This document shows positions 9,116-17,418 of a stretch of 64,000 nucleotides of DNA, in pieces. The stretch is from assembly GCF_044385915.1 (NCBI RefSeq), contig NZ_JBISCC010000130.1, forward strand, positions 186,001 through 250,000, in the 5' to 3' direction. Numbering within the stretch: the first letter of the stretch is position 1; each line of letters opens with the position of its first letter. The notes under the pieces are model-generated. The model saw only the letters and a list, made by a program, of their open reading frames with translations, made no database searches and was not told the origin of the DNA. Source of the stretch: Thalassobellus citreus. GTDB lineage: Bacteria; Bacteroidota; Bacteroidia; Flavobacteriales; Flavobacteriaceae. The position numbers and the translations under genes were made by a program.

Positions 9116-9970
9116 ATGACCAGAGATATTATAGACATCAATAATTTTACTATTTTGGTTGAAGAAGCCCAAGTAAATACACCTACAGTAGATTCATGTT
9201 TTTTCGAAGAACCTCTTATTGCTGTCGCGTTTTATGGTTCTGGTAATGTAGATTTAAATATAAAGTATGGAGAAAAACAGCAATCTTACAAACAAACTAA
9301 AGGATTAGCACTCTCCTTTTATGCAGACGAAAACGTAGAATTTGAGCATTCTGTTTCTGCTGATAAATCCTTACAATGCATCTTAATAACTACAACTACT
9401 AAGTTATTAGATAAACTTCCTAATCAGGAAGGGGAGCTATTTGGAGATATGCTTAATCAACTTGTAAACCCTTCAGATTATTATGTAGAAGGACCTCGAT
9501 TTACAATGACACCGGAAATGCATCGTATTGTAGGCTCTCTTTTCAATATTCAATATGAAGGAAAAACTAAAATGATGTTTTTCAGAAGTCAAATCACCAC
9601 ATTACTTTCTCATTATTTCGGAGAATTAGCAAGTTTAAAAACAGAGAAAATAAAATTACCCGAACGCGAAAAATTGATTCAGGCTAAAGATCTTTTATTG
9701 AAAAATATAGATAATCCACCGTCTTTAAATGAAATTTCTAAACAAATAGGATTGAATACGTTTACTTTAAAAAAAGAATTTAAAGCTTTTTTTGGGGTGC
9801 CTGTTTTTAAATATCTTCAAAACGAACGCCTTACAATGGCTCATAAAATGATTCGAAATGAGGAATCTACCGTACAAGAAGCCGCATGGCATGTTGGGTA
9901 TGATAGCTTGAGCTCATTTTCTAATGCTTTCGAAAAAAAGTTTGGTTACAGACCTAGTCAAATCAAGTAA
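9116..9970 (+). CDS. AraC family transcriptional regulator
   Basis: 284 residues. The N-terminal half (about 1-130) is a cupin-like sensing region (LIAVAFYGSGNVDLNIKYGEKQQSY, YADENVEFEHS). The C-terminal 100 residues hold the two AraC helix-turn-helix units: SLNEISKQIGLNTFTLKKEFKAFFG and VQEAAWHVGYDSLSSFSNAFEKKFGYRPSQ. It lies just upstream of the 10.06-12.55 kb operon in the same direction with its own gap and a candidate promoter between, so that operon is the obvious regulatory target. The inducing ligand is unknown. Confidence 0.88.
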   Translation: MTRDIIDINNFTILVEEAQVNTPTVDSCFFEEPLIAVAFYGSGNVDLNIKYGEKQQSYKQTKGLALSFYADENVEFEHSVSADKSLQCILITTTTKLLDKLPNQEGELFGDMLNQLVNPSDYYVEGPRFTMTPEMHRIVGSLFNIQYEGKTKMMFFRSQITTLLSHYFGELASLKTEKIKLPEREKLIQAKDLLLKNIDNPPSLNEISKQIGLNTFTLKKEFKAFFGVPVFKYLQNERLTMAHKMIRNEESTVQEAAWHVGYDSLSSFSNAFEKKFGYRPSQIK

Positions 9971-10028
9971 GCTCCTTTTCGAACAACTCTTTCTCCTTTT
10001 AAAACAAATTCTTTTTTTTCTTACGCTA

Positions 10029-10036
10029 TAGTTTTG
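10029..10036 (+). promoter_or_regulatory. Probable -7 box (TAnnTTTG) for the DUF5367-DUF1772-reductase operon
   Basis: TAGTTTTG fits TAnnTTTG and lies 26 bp before the ATG at 10062 in the gap after the AraC gene. No convincing upstream box was found, which would fit activation by the adjacent AraC protein. Confidence 0.4.
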
Positions 10037-10061
10037 CCATGTAACTTTTAAATATAAAGAC

Positions 10062-10463
10062 ATGAAAACAAAACGAGCCATTTTAACAGGGTTTATTCTT
10101 TGGACTATTGCATTCCTATTATATTCAATTTCTTATGCTATTCCCCTTTTGGAAAATGCAGATACACAGGTAAACGTGGTCTTGTTTATTACCATTATGC
10201 CTTTGGTGTGGTTTACTTCTGCTTTCTACTACAAAAAAGACCGAAACACTCACGGACTTAAAATAGGGCAGACTATACTTATAACTGCTGCTGCATTAGA
10301 TGCACTTATTACGGTTCCACTTTTTGTAATACCAAATGGTGGTAGCCACTATAGTTTTTTTACTGCGTTAGATTTCTGGATCATCGCTTTCGAAATTCTA
10401 ATAGTAGCAGCATTATATTTTTATGCGCGTGTTTATCCTAAACTAAGAAACATAAAATCTTAA
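10062..10463 (+). CDS. DUF5367 family membrane protein
   Basis: 133 residues with four predicted membrane helices (about 6-26, 40-58, 70-90 and 103-122: ILTGFILWTIAFLLYSI, VNVVLFITIMPLVWFTS, IGQTILITAAALDALIT, FWIIAFEILIVAALYFY). The arrangement and the conserved tyrosine-lysine loop FYYKKDRNTHGLKIG match DUF5367. First gene of an operon; the next gene starts 4 bp after its stop. Function unknown. Confidence 0.7.
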   Translation: MKTKRAILTGFILWTIAFLLYSISYAIPLLENADTQVNVVLFITIMPLVWFTSAFYYKKDRNTHGLKIGQTILITAAALDALITVPLFVIPNGGSHYSFFTALDFWIIAFEILIVAALYFYARVYPKLRNIKS

Positions 10464-10467
10464 GACT

Positions 10468-10974
10468 ATGGAATTCACTTTTCAACATATCAGTTTAGGC
10501 TTATTAATAGTACTTACAGGATTATCAGCAGGCTTGTGTTTTACATGGTCTAATGCCATTACTCCTGGTATTGGAAGACTGGATGATTACGGATATTTAA
10601 TGTCCTTTCAACAAATGAATAGAACCATTTTAAACCCTATATTTTTTATAGTGTTTTTTGGTCCTTTTATACTAGGAATCATCAATTTGTTTGTATTCAA
10701 AAACACTTCAAATTCAGTTGTTTGTCTATTAGGTTTAGCGGTATTAATATACTTCTTAGGAATTGTATTAGTTACCATTATGGGAAACGTACCTCTAAAT
10801 GAAATGTTAGATAAACCAGATTTACGAACTGCATCTCAAGAAAAATTAACAACTCTTAGAAACAACTTTGAAGTCAAGTGGAATCAATTTCATCTCATTA
10901 GAACATTAAGCGCAATAGCATCATTTATTCTGCTTATAATGAGCCTTATTCAAATAACAAAAAACAATATTTAA
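10468..10974 (+). CDS. DUF1772 family membrane protein (anthrone oxygenase-like)
   Basis: 168 residues with four membrane helices. The first helix ends with LSAGLCFTWSNAITPGIGRL, followed by FQQMNRTILNPIFFIVFFGP, then VTIMGNVPLNEML, and FEVKWNQFHLIRTLSAIASF; these are the hallmark motifs of DUF1772, a family that includes anthrone oxygenases. In bacteria the activity is rarely proven. It sits between DUF5367 and an NmrA-type reductase, suggesting a redox or quinone/aromatic-related operon, which also has a broken muconate-isomerase gene. Confidence 0.75.
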   Translation: MEFTFQHISLGLLIVLTGLSAGLCFTWSNAITPGIGRLDDYGYLMSFQQMNRTILNPIFFIVFFGPFILGIINLFVFKNTSNSVVCLLGLAVLIYFLGIVLVTIMGNVPLNEMLDKPDLRTASQEKLTTLRNNFEVKWNQFHLIRTLSAIASFILLIMSLIQITKNNI

Positions 10975-10999
10975 ACAATAATAAATAAATAACAAAATC

Positions 11000-11821
11000 A
11001 TGAAAGAAAACATTTTAGTAATCGGAGGAACAGGAAAAACAGGACGTAAAGTAGTCGAAAAATTAAATCAACTGGGTCATAATGTACGCATTGGCTCTCG
11101 AAATGCAACACCTATTTTTGATTGGAGTAATCCTGAAACATGGTCAGAAAGCATGCAAGGTATGGATAAAGTGTATATCACTTTTCAACCAGATTTAGCG
11201 GTTCCAGGAGCATTAGAAGCTATAGAAGAACTAACAAAACAAGCAAAACGTTGTGGGATAAAAAAGTTAGTATTGCTCTCAGGCAAAGGTGAAAGAGAAG
11301 CTGAGCTTTGTGAGCAAGTAGTTATTCATTCTGGATTAGATTATACCATTGTTCGCGCAAGTTGGTTTAATCAGAATTTTAGTGAAAGCTTTTTTCTAGA
11401 ACCTATATTAGAAGGATTTGTAGCATTACCACAAGCAGAAGCTAAAGTTCCTTATGTTGACACAGATGATATTGCAGATGTTGCTGTAGCCGCATTATTA
11501 AATGAGATGCATAATGGTAAAATTTATCAACTTACAGGACCAAGACTCTTAAACTTTAAAGAAGCTATTCAAGAGGTTTCTATTGCCTCAGGAAAAGCAA
11601 TCACCTTTACTCCAATTAGTTTGTCAGCTTATGTGAAAGCTATGAAAGATCAAGGGATTCCTGCAGATTTTATATGGTTGATTGAATATTTATTTTCTGA
11701 AGTTTTAGGTAACCCAACTAATTCTGAAATCACCAACGATATTGAAGTTGTTTTAGGAAGAAAGCCAAAAGATTTTAGTCAATACGCAAAAGAAACAGCA
11801 GCAACTGGTGTTTGGAATTAA
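11000..11821 (+). CDS. NmrA-type NAD(P)-binding atypical SDR
   Basis: 273 residues with an N-terminal Rossmann motif (ILVIGGTGKTGRKVVEKL), a short-chain-dehydrogenase-like core with VYITFQPDLAVPGALEAI and KKLVLLSGKGEREAE, then the DYTIVRASWFNQNFSE block typical of NmrA-like proteins. These bind NAD(P)H and act as quinone or flavin-linked reductases or redox sensors; no classical YxxxK catalytic pair is visible. Operon member, 25 bp after DUF1772. Confidence 0.85.
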   Translation: MKENILVIGGTGKTGRKVVEKLNQLGHNVRIGSRNATPIFDWSNPETWSESMQGMDKVYITFQPDLAVPGALEAIEELTKQAKRCGIKKLVLLSGKGEREAELCEQVVIHSGLDYTIVRASWFNQNFSESFFLEPILEGFVALPQAEAKVPYVDTDDIADVAVAALLNEMHNGKIYQLTGPRLLNFKEAIQEVSIASGKAITFTPISLSAYVKAMKDQGIPADFIWLIEYLFSEVLGNPTNSEITNDIEVVLGRKPKDFSQYAKETAATGVWN

Positions 11822-11881
11822 ATATAAATACGTCTAAATTCTGAAAGAGTATAATAAGTTTTAAACTTTAAAAAAGTAATC

Positions 11882-12226
11882 ATGCCACATTTTATAATAG
11901 ATTGTTCAGAAAATATAATATCATTAAAATCTCCAAAAGATATCATGCAAAATGTGTATGATACTGCAGAATCTACAAATCTTTTTGACAAAGGAGACAT
12001 CAAAGTACGAATTAATCCATATAAGTATTATAATATCGGAAACGATAAAGACAGTTTTATTCACATATTCGCAAATATTATGTAAGGCCGCACTATTAAT
12101 CAAAAAAGTAGTCTTTCAAAAAAAATAATTGAAGCGTTAACAGTTATGTTTCCTAATGTTCCAATTATCTCAATGAATATAAGAAATTTTGAAAAAGCAA
12201 CGTATTGTAATAAAGCAATGATATGA
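11882..12226 (+). pseudogene. Broken 5-carboxymethyl-2-hydroxymuconate isomerase gene (in-frame stop)
   Basis: Reading from ATG 11882 the first 67 codons give a tautomerase-superfamily protein with the catalytic N-terminal proline (MPHFIIDCSENI), a middle FDKGDIKVRINPYKYYNIG and FIHIFANIM. A TAA at 12083-12085 then interrupts, and the same frame continues for 46 codons with GRTINQKSSLSKKIIEALT and IISMNIRNFEKATYCNKAMI, ending with TGA at 12224-12226. Joined, the 114 positions match the length and C-terminal motifs of the 5-carboxymethyl-2-hydroxymuconate delta-isomerase family, in which a glutamate-like codon normally precedes GRT. One G-to-T change (GAA to TAA) would explain it. Likely a recent null allele or a sequencing error. 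Confidence 0.75.
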
Positions 12227-12232
12227 AAGAAG

Positions 12233-12547
12233 ATGAATAAAGAAGATAAATTAAAACTATTAAAAACAAGTTGGGAGCTACACAGTCAAGTTGAAACGGG
12301 TTATTTAAATAATGCTGCAAAGCAAGGAGATGAAAAGTGGTTAGAAAAGCAACGTTTACTTTTATCAGATATGGCGCTTCATTTACTACAAACCGCTATA
12401 AGTCCAGAAGCTATTAAGTTAGATAGATTGCGTGATAATATACACGCGATTTTAACTATAAGCGATCAGTTTTTACCTGAGGCAAATCTTAAAAAAGCAA
12501 CTGAAGATTTATATAAAGCCGAAAACACCAATATTTCAAGACCATAA
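12233..12547 (+). CDS. Small helical hypothetical protein (104 aa)
   Basis: 104 residues, all helical and charged, no signal peptide or membrane segment. Motifs such as LLKTSWELHSQVETGYLNNA and WLEKQRLLLSDMALHLLQTA suggest a four-helix bundle. It begins 6 bp after the broken isomerase gene and probably closes this operon. I do not recognise the family. Confidence 0.6.
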   Translation: MNKEDKLKLLKTSWELHSQVETGYLNNAAKQGDEKWLEKQRLLLSDMALHLLQTAISPEAIKLDRLRDNIHAILTISDQFLPEANLKKATEDLYKAENTNISRP

Positions 12548-12623
12548 TAGTAATCTCAAAACTGTAAGTTTTACAACTAATATCGACTTCTAAACTAATT
12601 ATTAACTTAAAACCTCTATAAAC

Positions 12624-13424
12624 GTGAATTCACAAATTAAAAGTACGCTTGCTAGTTTTTTAGTTTCACTCGTATTTACACTTTCAATTAGCTCACAAAA
12701 TACAGATGCTAAATCTGCCGAATTATTAGATGCTTTAGTTGCTGTAAACGGTGGTTATAAAACATTAGCAGCTAAAAAAGATGTTCAATTTCATTATGTA
12801 TATGATAATTTTGAAAAAGGAAAAGATGTATCAACAGAACGTCATATATTTCATGGCGAGCATTCTTGGGCGTCTTACGTGCAACATGATTTAAATGTGT
12901 TACCTGGTAAAAAAGGGATTGCTATACAATCGTATGTTGATGGTAAACCTGCATTAACTTTAGATGGACAAGAAATAACAGATGCCAAAGCCATTGGTGG
13001 CACTATCTTTTTACGTAAAGTAAATTTTTATTGGTTCACTATGATGTATAAATTAAAAGATCCAGGTACTAATTACAAATATCTAGGAACGGAAAAAGTA
13101 GGCGACATTACATATAATAATGTAAGCTTAATTTATGATGCCAATATTACCAAAAAAGAGAAAAATGACGAATACATCCTATATTTCAACCCGAAGACGC
13201 ATTTAGTAGATCAATTTTTCTTCTCATTACCAGATTGGGGCATTAACAAACCAATACTAAAAATGACTTTAACTTATGAAAAAGTGGATGGTATTTTAAT
13301 TTCTACGGTACGTAAAGGGTTTATGCCTAATAAAGAAGGAGGCTATATACCTATTGGTGTATATACATTTAGTGACATTAAATTTAATAATGGTTTTAAG
13401 AAAGAAGATTTTATTTTATACTAA
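12624..13424 (+). CDS. Exported protein, DUF6503-like
   Basis: 266 residues from a GTG start. A Sec signal (LASFLVSLVFTLSISSQ) precedes a lipid-carrier-like beta domain: FHYVYDNFEKGKDVSTERHI, YVDGKPALTLDGQEI, RKVNFYWFTMMYKLKDPG, DEYILYFNPKTHLVDQFFFS and TFSDIKFNNGFKKEDFILY. The order resembles DUF6503, a Bacteroidota family that looks like LolA/LolB-type incomplete barrels. Function unknown. Possibly in the same transcript as the AraC-linked operon, 76 bp after the previous gene. Confidence 0.6.
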   Translation: MNSQIKSTLASFLVSLVFTLSISSQNTDAKSAELLDALVAVNGGYKTLAAKKDVQFHYVYDNFEKGKDVSTERHIFHGEHSWASYVQHDLNVLPGKKGIAIQSYVDGKPALTLDGQEITDAKAIGGTIFLRKVNFYWFTMMYKLKDPGTNYKYLGTEKVGDITYNNVSLIYDANITKKEKNDEYILYFNPKTHLVDQFFFSLPDWGINKPILKMTLTYEKVDGILISTVRKGFMPNKEGGYIPIGVYTFSDIKFNNGFKKEDFILY

Positions 13425-13447
13425 ACTATGAAACATATTTAATAATT

Positions 13448-13475
13448 AAGCTCAATGTATTGTTGGGCTTTATTT
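13448..13475 (+). terminator. Rho-independent terminator after the exported protein
   Basis: Stem AAGCTCAA at 13448-13455 pairs with TTGGGCTT at 13463-13470 (one G-T pair), followed by TATTT. Ends the 10.06-13.42 kb transcript. Confidence 0.55.
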
Positions 13476-13610
13476 AAAAACAAAATCAAAGCTTCTTAAT
13501 AAACATACAATAGCATGAACTGATAAAACTCATATTATACTGCTAATTATGAAAGTATTTTTGCTTCTTCAAAAAAAAAGCAAATAATACCTATTGAGTT
13601 AGTAATAAAT

Positions 13611-14876
13611 ATGAAGAATAAAAAAACGGTTAGTGTTATCTCACTTTCACTTATGTTATCAATCTCGTTTTTGATGACAGCACAGAAAAAAGGATTGCAA
13701 TCTATTATCAAATTTAGCGGATACATAAGTAACGACGCTAGCATAAATACTAGACAAAGTGTTTCTGCAAGAGGCGAGGGTTTATTTGTACTGGCGCCAG
13801 AACCCATTCTGTTAGATAATGAAGGTAATGACATTAATAAAACGCCATCATTTAACTTTATAGGTATCAATTCAAGAATTAGAGCAAAAATTACTGGTCC
13901 TGTGGCATTTGGTGCAAAAACATCAGGAATGATAGAAGGTGATTTCTTTGGTGTAAATGCCGATTCAAAATTTAATTTCAGGCTTAGGCATGCCTTTTTA
14001 AAGCTAGATTGGACTAAATCACAGTTGTTAGTAGGGCAATATTGGCATCCTACATTTTTACCACAATGTTATCCAGGAACCGTTTCCTTTGGCTCTGGAT
14101 CTCCATTCAATCCACTTGCTAGAAATCCGCAATTTAGATTTACTTATAATTCAGGAAAAATAACCATGAGTTTGACCCAATTAACAAATGGACATTTTAG
14201 AAATAAAGGTGCAGCAGATTCTCAAATTAACTCATTAATTCCAGAATTTCATCTTCATATACATTATAAAACCGAAAACTTTATTGGAGGTATAGGGTTA
14301 GGACACAAAACATTGCGTCCAGAAATTATAACCACCAATAATTATATTACCAAACAGAAAGTAAATTCTAATACCGCTTTAGCTTTTGCTAAAATAACTT
14401 TGAAAAAACTCACTATTAAAACCTATGGAATTTATGGTCAAAATAATGACAACCTTGTTATGATGGGTGGATATGCAGCTATAGAAAAAAACTACACACA
14501 GGACCAAATTGCTAAAGGCATTGTAGAGTATACACCATACAATAACATAACCTCTTGGTTAGATATTAATACCATTGGAAAAACATTTGTAGCAGGTGTT
14601 TTCGCTGGTTATTCTGAAAACTTAGGTGCTACAAAAAAAGTAGATATTACTAGTTATACAGGACGATGGGGAAACGTAAAAAACATGATGCGAGTGTCTC
14701 CTAGACTAGTCTTTATTTCTAATAGAACAAGCATAGGAACCGAAATAGAATATTCTTATGTAAATTATAGTGCTTCTGCTCAAAATATAGCAGCTTATGA
14801 CAGTAAAGGGAATGTTGTTAGTTATGAAGCTGCAGATAACTTAAAGTTTTTACTGAATTTTACTTATAAATTTTAA
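13611..14876 (+). CDS. Outer-membrane porin
   Basis: 421 residues with a signal peptide (SVISLSLMLSISFLMTAQ) and a long series of amphipathic beta strands ending in an aromatic residue (FLLNFTYKF), the usual C-terminal signature of outer-membrane barrels. Stretches such as FNFIGINSRIRAKITGP, FNFRLRHAFLKLDW and LLVGQYWHPTFLPQCYPG are typical of the Bacteroidota porin family related to DcaP-like porins. It lies upstream of an acetate transporter in the same direction, so transport of small organic acids across the outer membrane is a reasonable guess. Confidence 0.75.
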   Translation: MKNKKTVSVISLSLMLSISFLMTAQKKGLQSIIKFSGYISNDASINTRQSVSARGEGLFVLAPEPILLDNEGNDINKTPSFNFIGINSRIRAKITGPVAFGAKTSGMIEGDFFGVNADSKFNFRLRHAFLKLDWTKSQLLVGQYWHPTFLPQCYPGTVSFGSGSPFNPLARNPQFRFTYNSGKITMSLTQLTNGHFRNKGAADSQINSLIPEFHLHIHYKTENFIGGIGLGHKTLRPEIITTNNYITKQKVNSNTALAFAKITLKKLTIKTYGIYGQNNDNLVMMGGYAAIEKNYTQDQIAKGIVEYTPYNNITSWLDINTIGKTFVAGVFAGYSENLGATKKVDITSYTGRWGNVKNMMRVSPRLVFISNRTSIGTEIEYSYVNYSASAQNIAAYDSKGNVVSYEAADNLKFLLNFTYKF

Positions 14877-14977
14877 AATCTATTGGTGTCAAATACTAGA
14901 AAGCTTTTTTTAACTGATAAATATCATTAATAAAGCCAATTAAATGAAGGTATTTTGCTTGAAATTAAATTACAAAC

Positions 14978-15550
14978 ATGAATACTATAAAATTAGGAAA
15001 CCCTGCAGTTGTAGGTTTAGCAGGATTTGGATTAACAACATTATTATTACAATTTCATAATTTAGGATGGTGCGGATTAGGCCCTGTTGTAGCTATGGGT
15101 TTTGTTTTTGGAGGATTAGCACAATTAATAGCTGGCTTTATGGAGCAAAAAACAGGCAATAATTTTGGCTTTGCTGCCTTTACAAGTTACGGTGCCTTTT
15201 GGATTGGTTTAGGAGTTATTTGGTTGTTAAATTATTTTGATCTTTATCCGTCTTCAAAAACTGATGTTGGCATGTATTTAATTGCTTGGACACTTTTGAC
15301 CATGATTTTCTTGGTAGGATCTTTATTTATTCATACTGCTATGATATTTACTTTTACCACTTTAACTATTGGTTTTATTTTACTAGACTTAGCGCATTTT
15401 GGTTTTCCAGAAGTAACTTCTTTGGCTGCTTATGTTTTAATAGCTTGTGCTTTGGGCGCTTGGTATATGATGGCTGCAACTATTATTAATGATGTAGCAG
15501 GAAGAGACATATTAAAAGTAGGTAAGCCTTTAATTAAAAAAACGGAATAA
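14978..15550 (+). CDS. GPR1/FUN34/YaaH acetate transporter (SatP-like)
   Basis: 190 residues with six membrane helices. The family signature appears at the very start (NPAVVGLAGFGLTTLLLQFHNLG), followed by VFGGLAQLIAGFMEQKTGN, and FTSYGAFWIG. These proteins are channels or proton symporters for acetate and succinate in the inner membrane. Neighbour of a porin gene 102 bp upstream in the same direction. Confidence 0.88.
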   Translation: MNTIKLGNPAVVGLAGFGLTTLLLQFHNLGWCGLGPVVAMGFVFGGLAQLIAGFMEQKTGNNFGFAAFTSYGAFWIGLGVIWLLNYFDLYPSSKTDVGMYLIAWTLLTMIFLVGSLFIHTAMIFTFTTLTIGFILLDLAHFGFPEVTSLAAYVLIACALGAWYMMAATIINDVAGRDILKVGKPLIKKTE

Positions 15551-15638
15551 GGGTTTGCTAAGCATTAAAAAATTATACTGTAACCCCTTGACTATCTTGT
15601 ATGAATTATAATGAATTGAAAATAAGTGAATTAATATG

Positions 15639-15668
15639 TTGTATGTCCAATAAATGGCATCACCTTTG
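15639..15668 (+). promoter_or_regulatory. Promoter of the cold-shock gene
   Basis: TTG at 15639-15641 is spaced 19 bp from CACCTTTG at 15661-15668, close to the Bacteroidota TTG-N17-23-TAnnTTTG consensus. The leader before the ATG at 15705 would be about 30 nt. Confidence 0.5.
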
Positions 15669-15704
15669 CATATCAATAAATATTATAAATTTAATTACAT
15701 TACA

Positions 15705-15896
15705 ATGAGTAAAGGAACAGTAAAATTTTTCAATGATTCTAAAGGATTCGGATTTATCACTGAAGAAGGCGTAGATAAAGATCATTTTGTACACATTTCT
15801 GGATTAGTTGACGAGATTCGCGAAGGCGATGTTGTTGAGTTCGATCTTCAAGAAGGAAACAAAGGATTAAACGCAGTGAACGTAAAAGTTATCTAA
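15705..15896 (+). CDS. Cold-shock protein (CspA family)
   Basis: 63 residues from ATG 15705; the longer frame from 15654 overlaps the promoter and is unlikely. One OB-fold with the RNA-binding motifs KGFGFI (RNP1) and DHFVHIS (RNP2) after the standard start SKGTVKFFNDS. Cold-shock proteins bind single-stranded RNA and melt structures. It sits upstream of two DEAD-box helicases, another class of RNA remodeller, which fits a cold or RNA-metabolism neighbourhood. Confidence 0.95.
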   Translation: MSKGTVKFFNDSKGFGFITEEGVDKDHFVHISGLVDEIREGDVVEFDLQEGNKGLNAVNVKVI

Positions 15897-15920
15897 TACA
15901 TATACTTTCAAGTTTAAAAG

Positions 15921-15951
15921 AAAGCTCATCGTTATTGATGGGCTTTTTTTA
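15921..15951 (+). terminator. Rho-independent terminator of the cold-shock gene
   Basis: AAAGCTCATC (15921-15930) pairs with GATGGGCTTT across the loop GTTATT and is followed by a run of T to 15950. Confidence 0.8.
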
Positions 15952-16050
15952 TGTCTTGTTTTATTTGTAGCACATTATCAGTTAGAGCGCAATCGAAACC
16001 AATAAATAGAATAATAAACCAATTGACGCCATTCCCTATGAAAGTGTCAT

Positions 16051-16058
16051 TATCTTTG
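16051..16058 (+). promoter_or_regulatory. Probable -7 box for the helicase operon
   Basis: TATCTTTG matches TAnnTTTG exactly and lies 15 bp before the ATG at 16073. A TTG at 16023-16025 is somewhat too far upstream (25 bp). Confidence 0.5.
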
Positions 16059-16072
16059 CACAAAATTACGTT

Positions 16073-17413
16073 ATGTCAAAATTATTTTCTGATTTAGGAA
16101 TTCATACTTCATTACAACAAAGTTTAGCCGATTTACAAATTTCTGTTCCAACAGATATTCAAGAAAAAGTCATTCCTGTTGTATTGAAACAAAAAGAAGA
16201 TGTTGTTGCTTTAGCAAAAACAGGAACTGGTAAAACGGTAGCTTTCGGATTGCCTTTGTTACAGTTAATAAATACAGAAGATACTACGGTGCAAGCCTTA
16301 ATATTAGCACCAACAAGAGAATTAGGACAACAAATACACGCTAATTTAGTATCGTTTACAACCAATAGTCCAGCTATTTCTGTAGCAGCTGTGTGCGGTG
16401 GTATCCCTATAAAGCCTCAAATAGAGCGTTTAAAAACACCAACTCAAATAGTAGTGGCAACACCAGGGCGTTTAGTCGATTTAGTAAAACGTGGTGCTAT
16501 CAACATTAAAGACTTAAAGTATTTAGTGCTGGATGAAGCCGATGAAATGGTGAGTGCTTTAAAAGAAGATTTGGATATTATTATTAAAAGCATCCCAAAA
16601 TCGAGACGCACCTTGCTATTTACTGCAACAATGCCCGGAGCTATCAAGCAATTGGTTCAGAATTACATGTCGAAACATGTGGTACAGATTGAAGCAGACA
16701 TGGGGACTGTAGGTCATCAAGGAATCGATCATCAATATGTGGTTGTAGAACCAATAGAAAAACTAGACGTATTACTTCATTTTTTAAATAAGAAAGAAGG
16801 ACAACGTGGTATTATATTTTGTAAAACCAAAGCAGCCGTTAATAAATTAGCAAAAAATTTAGCTATTAATAAATTCTCGTCTGGTGCGTTACATGGTAGC
16901 TTATCGCAAGGTATTCGCGATAGAATCATGGGGCAGTTTAGAGAAGGTCATATTGATATTTTAGTGGCGACGGATTTAGCTGCGCGTGGTATTGACGTAA
17001 AAGATATAGCATACGTTGTTAATTATCATTTGCCAGATACCTATGATGCTTATGTACATAGAAGCGGACGTACAGCCAGAGCAGGAGCAAAGGGGCTTTC
17101 ATTAACCATATTGCAACAAGAAGAAGTTGTTGATATTGCTGATTTTGAACAAGAATTAGGCATTGTTTTTAAAACCTTTGAAAAAGCTGATGCACAGAGC
17201 ATTGAAGAAAACAATGGCTTGTTATGGGCTAAAAAAATATTTAAAACCAAACCTAATCGTGAGGTTTCAGAAGATTTTAAAGCAAAAATAAAAACGATCT
17301 TTCATCATTTAACAAAAGAGGAGCTCGTAGATAAAATATTAGCAAATTACTTAGCGCAAACGGGTACGGTAGTACTTAAACCAGAAGTGTCTAAAAAGAA
17401 AAAGAAGAAATAA
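16073..17413 (+). CDS. DEAD-box RNA helicase
   Basis: 446 residues with all helicase motifs: Q motif (ISVPTDIQEKVIP), Walker A AKTGTGKT near residue 50, PTRELGQQ, TPGR, DEAD (VLDEADEM), FTAT, then in the second RecA domain LVATDLAARGIDV and HRSGRTARAG. The basic tail ends in a run of lysines (KKKKKK), a typical RNA-binding extension. It unwinds short RNA duplexes, for example in ribosome assembly. The next helicase gene starts 5 bp downstream, so they form an operon. Confidence 0.93.
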   Translation: MSKLFSDLGIHTSLQQSLADLQISVPTDIQEKVIPVVLKQKEDVVALAKTGTGKTVAFGLPLLQLINTEDTTVQALILAPTRELGQQIHANLVSFTTNSPAISVAAVCGGIPIKPQIERLKTPTQIVVATPGRLVDLVKRGAINIKDLKYLVLDEADEMVSALKEDLDIIIKSIPKSRRTLLFTATMPGAIKQLVQNYMSKHVVQIEADMGTVGHQGIDHQYVVVEPIEKLDVLLHFLNKKEGQRGIIFCKTKAAVNKLAKNLAINKFSSGALHGSLSQGIRDRIMGQFREGHIDILVATDLAARGIDVKDIAYVVNYHLPDTYDAYVHRSGRTARAGAKGLSLTILQQEEVVDIADFEQELGIVFKTFEKADAQSIEENNGLLWAKKIFKTKPNREVSEDFKAKIKTIFHHLTKEELVDKILANYLAQTGTVVLKPEVSKKKKKK

Positions 17414-17418
17414 ATAGT

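Noticed and set aside
12083..12085. Readthrough or recoding of the TAA stop in the isomerase gene
   Set aside because: TAA is not a selenocysteine or pyrrolysine codon and no recoding structure is evident; a mutation or sequencing error is simpler.
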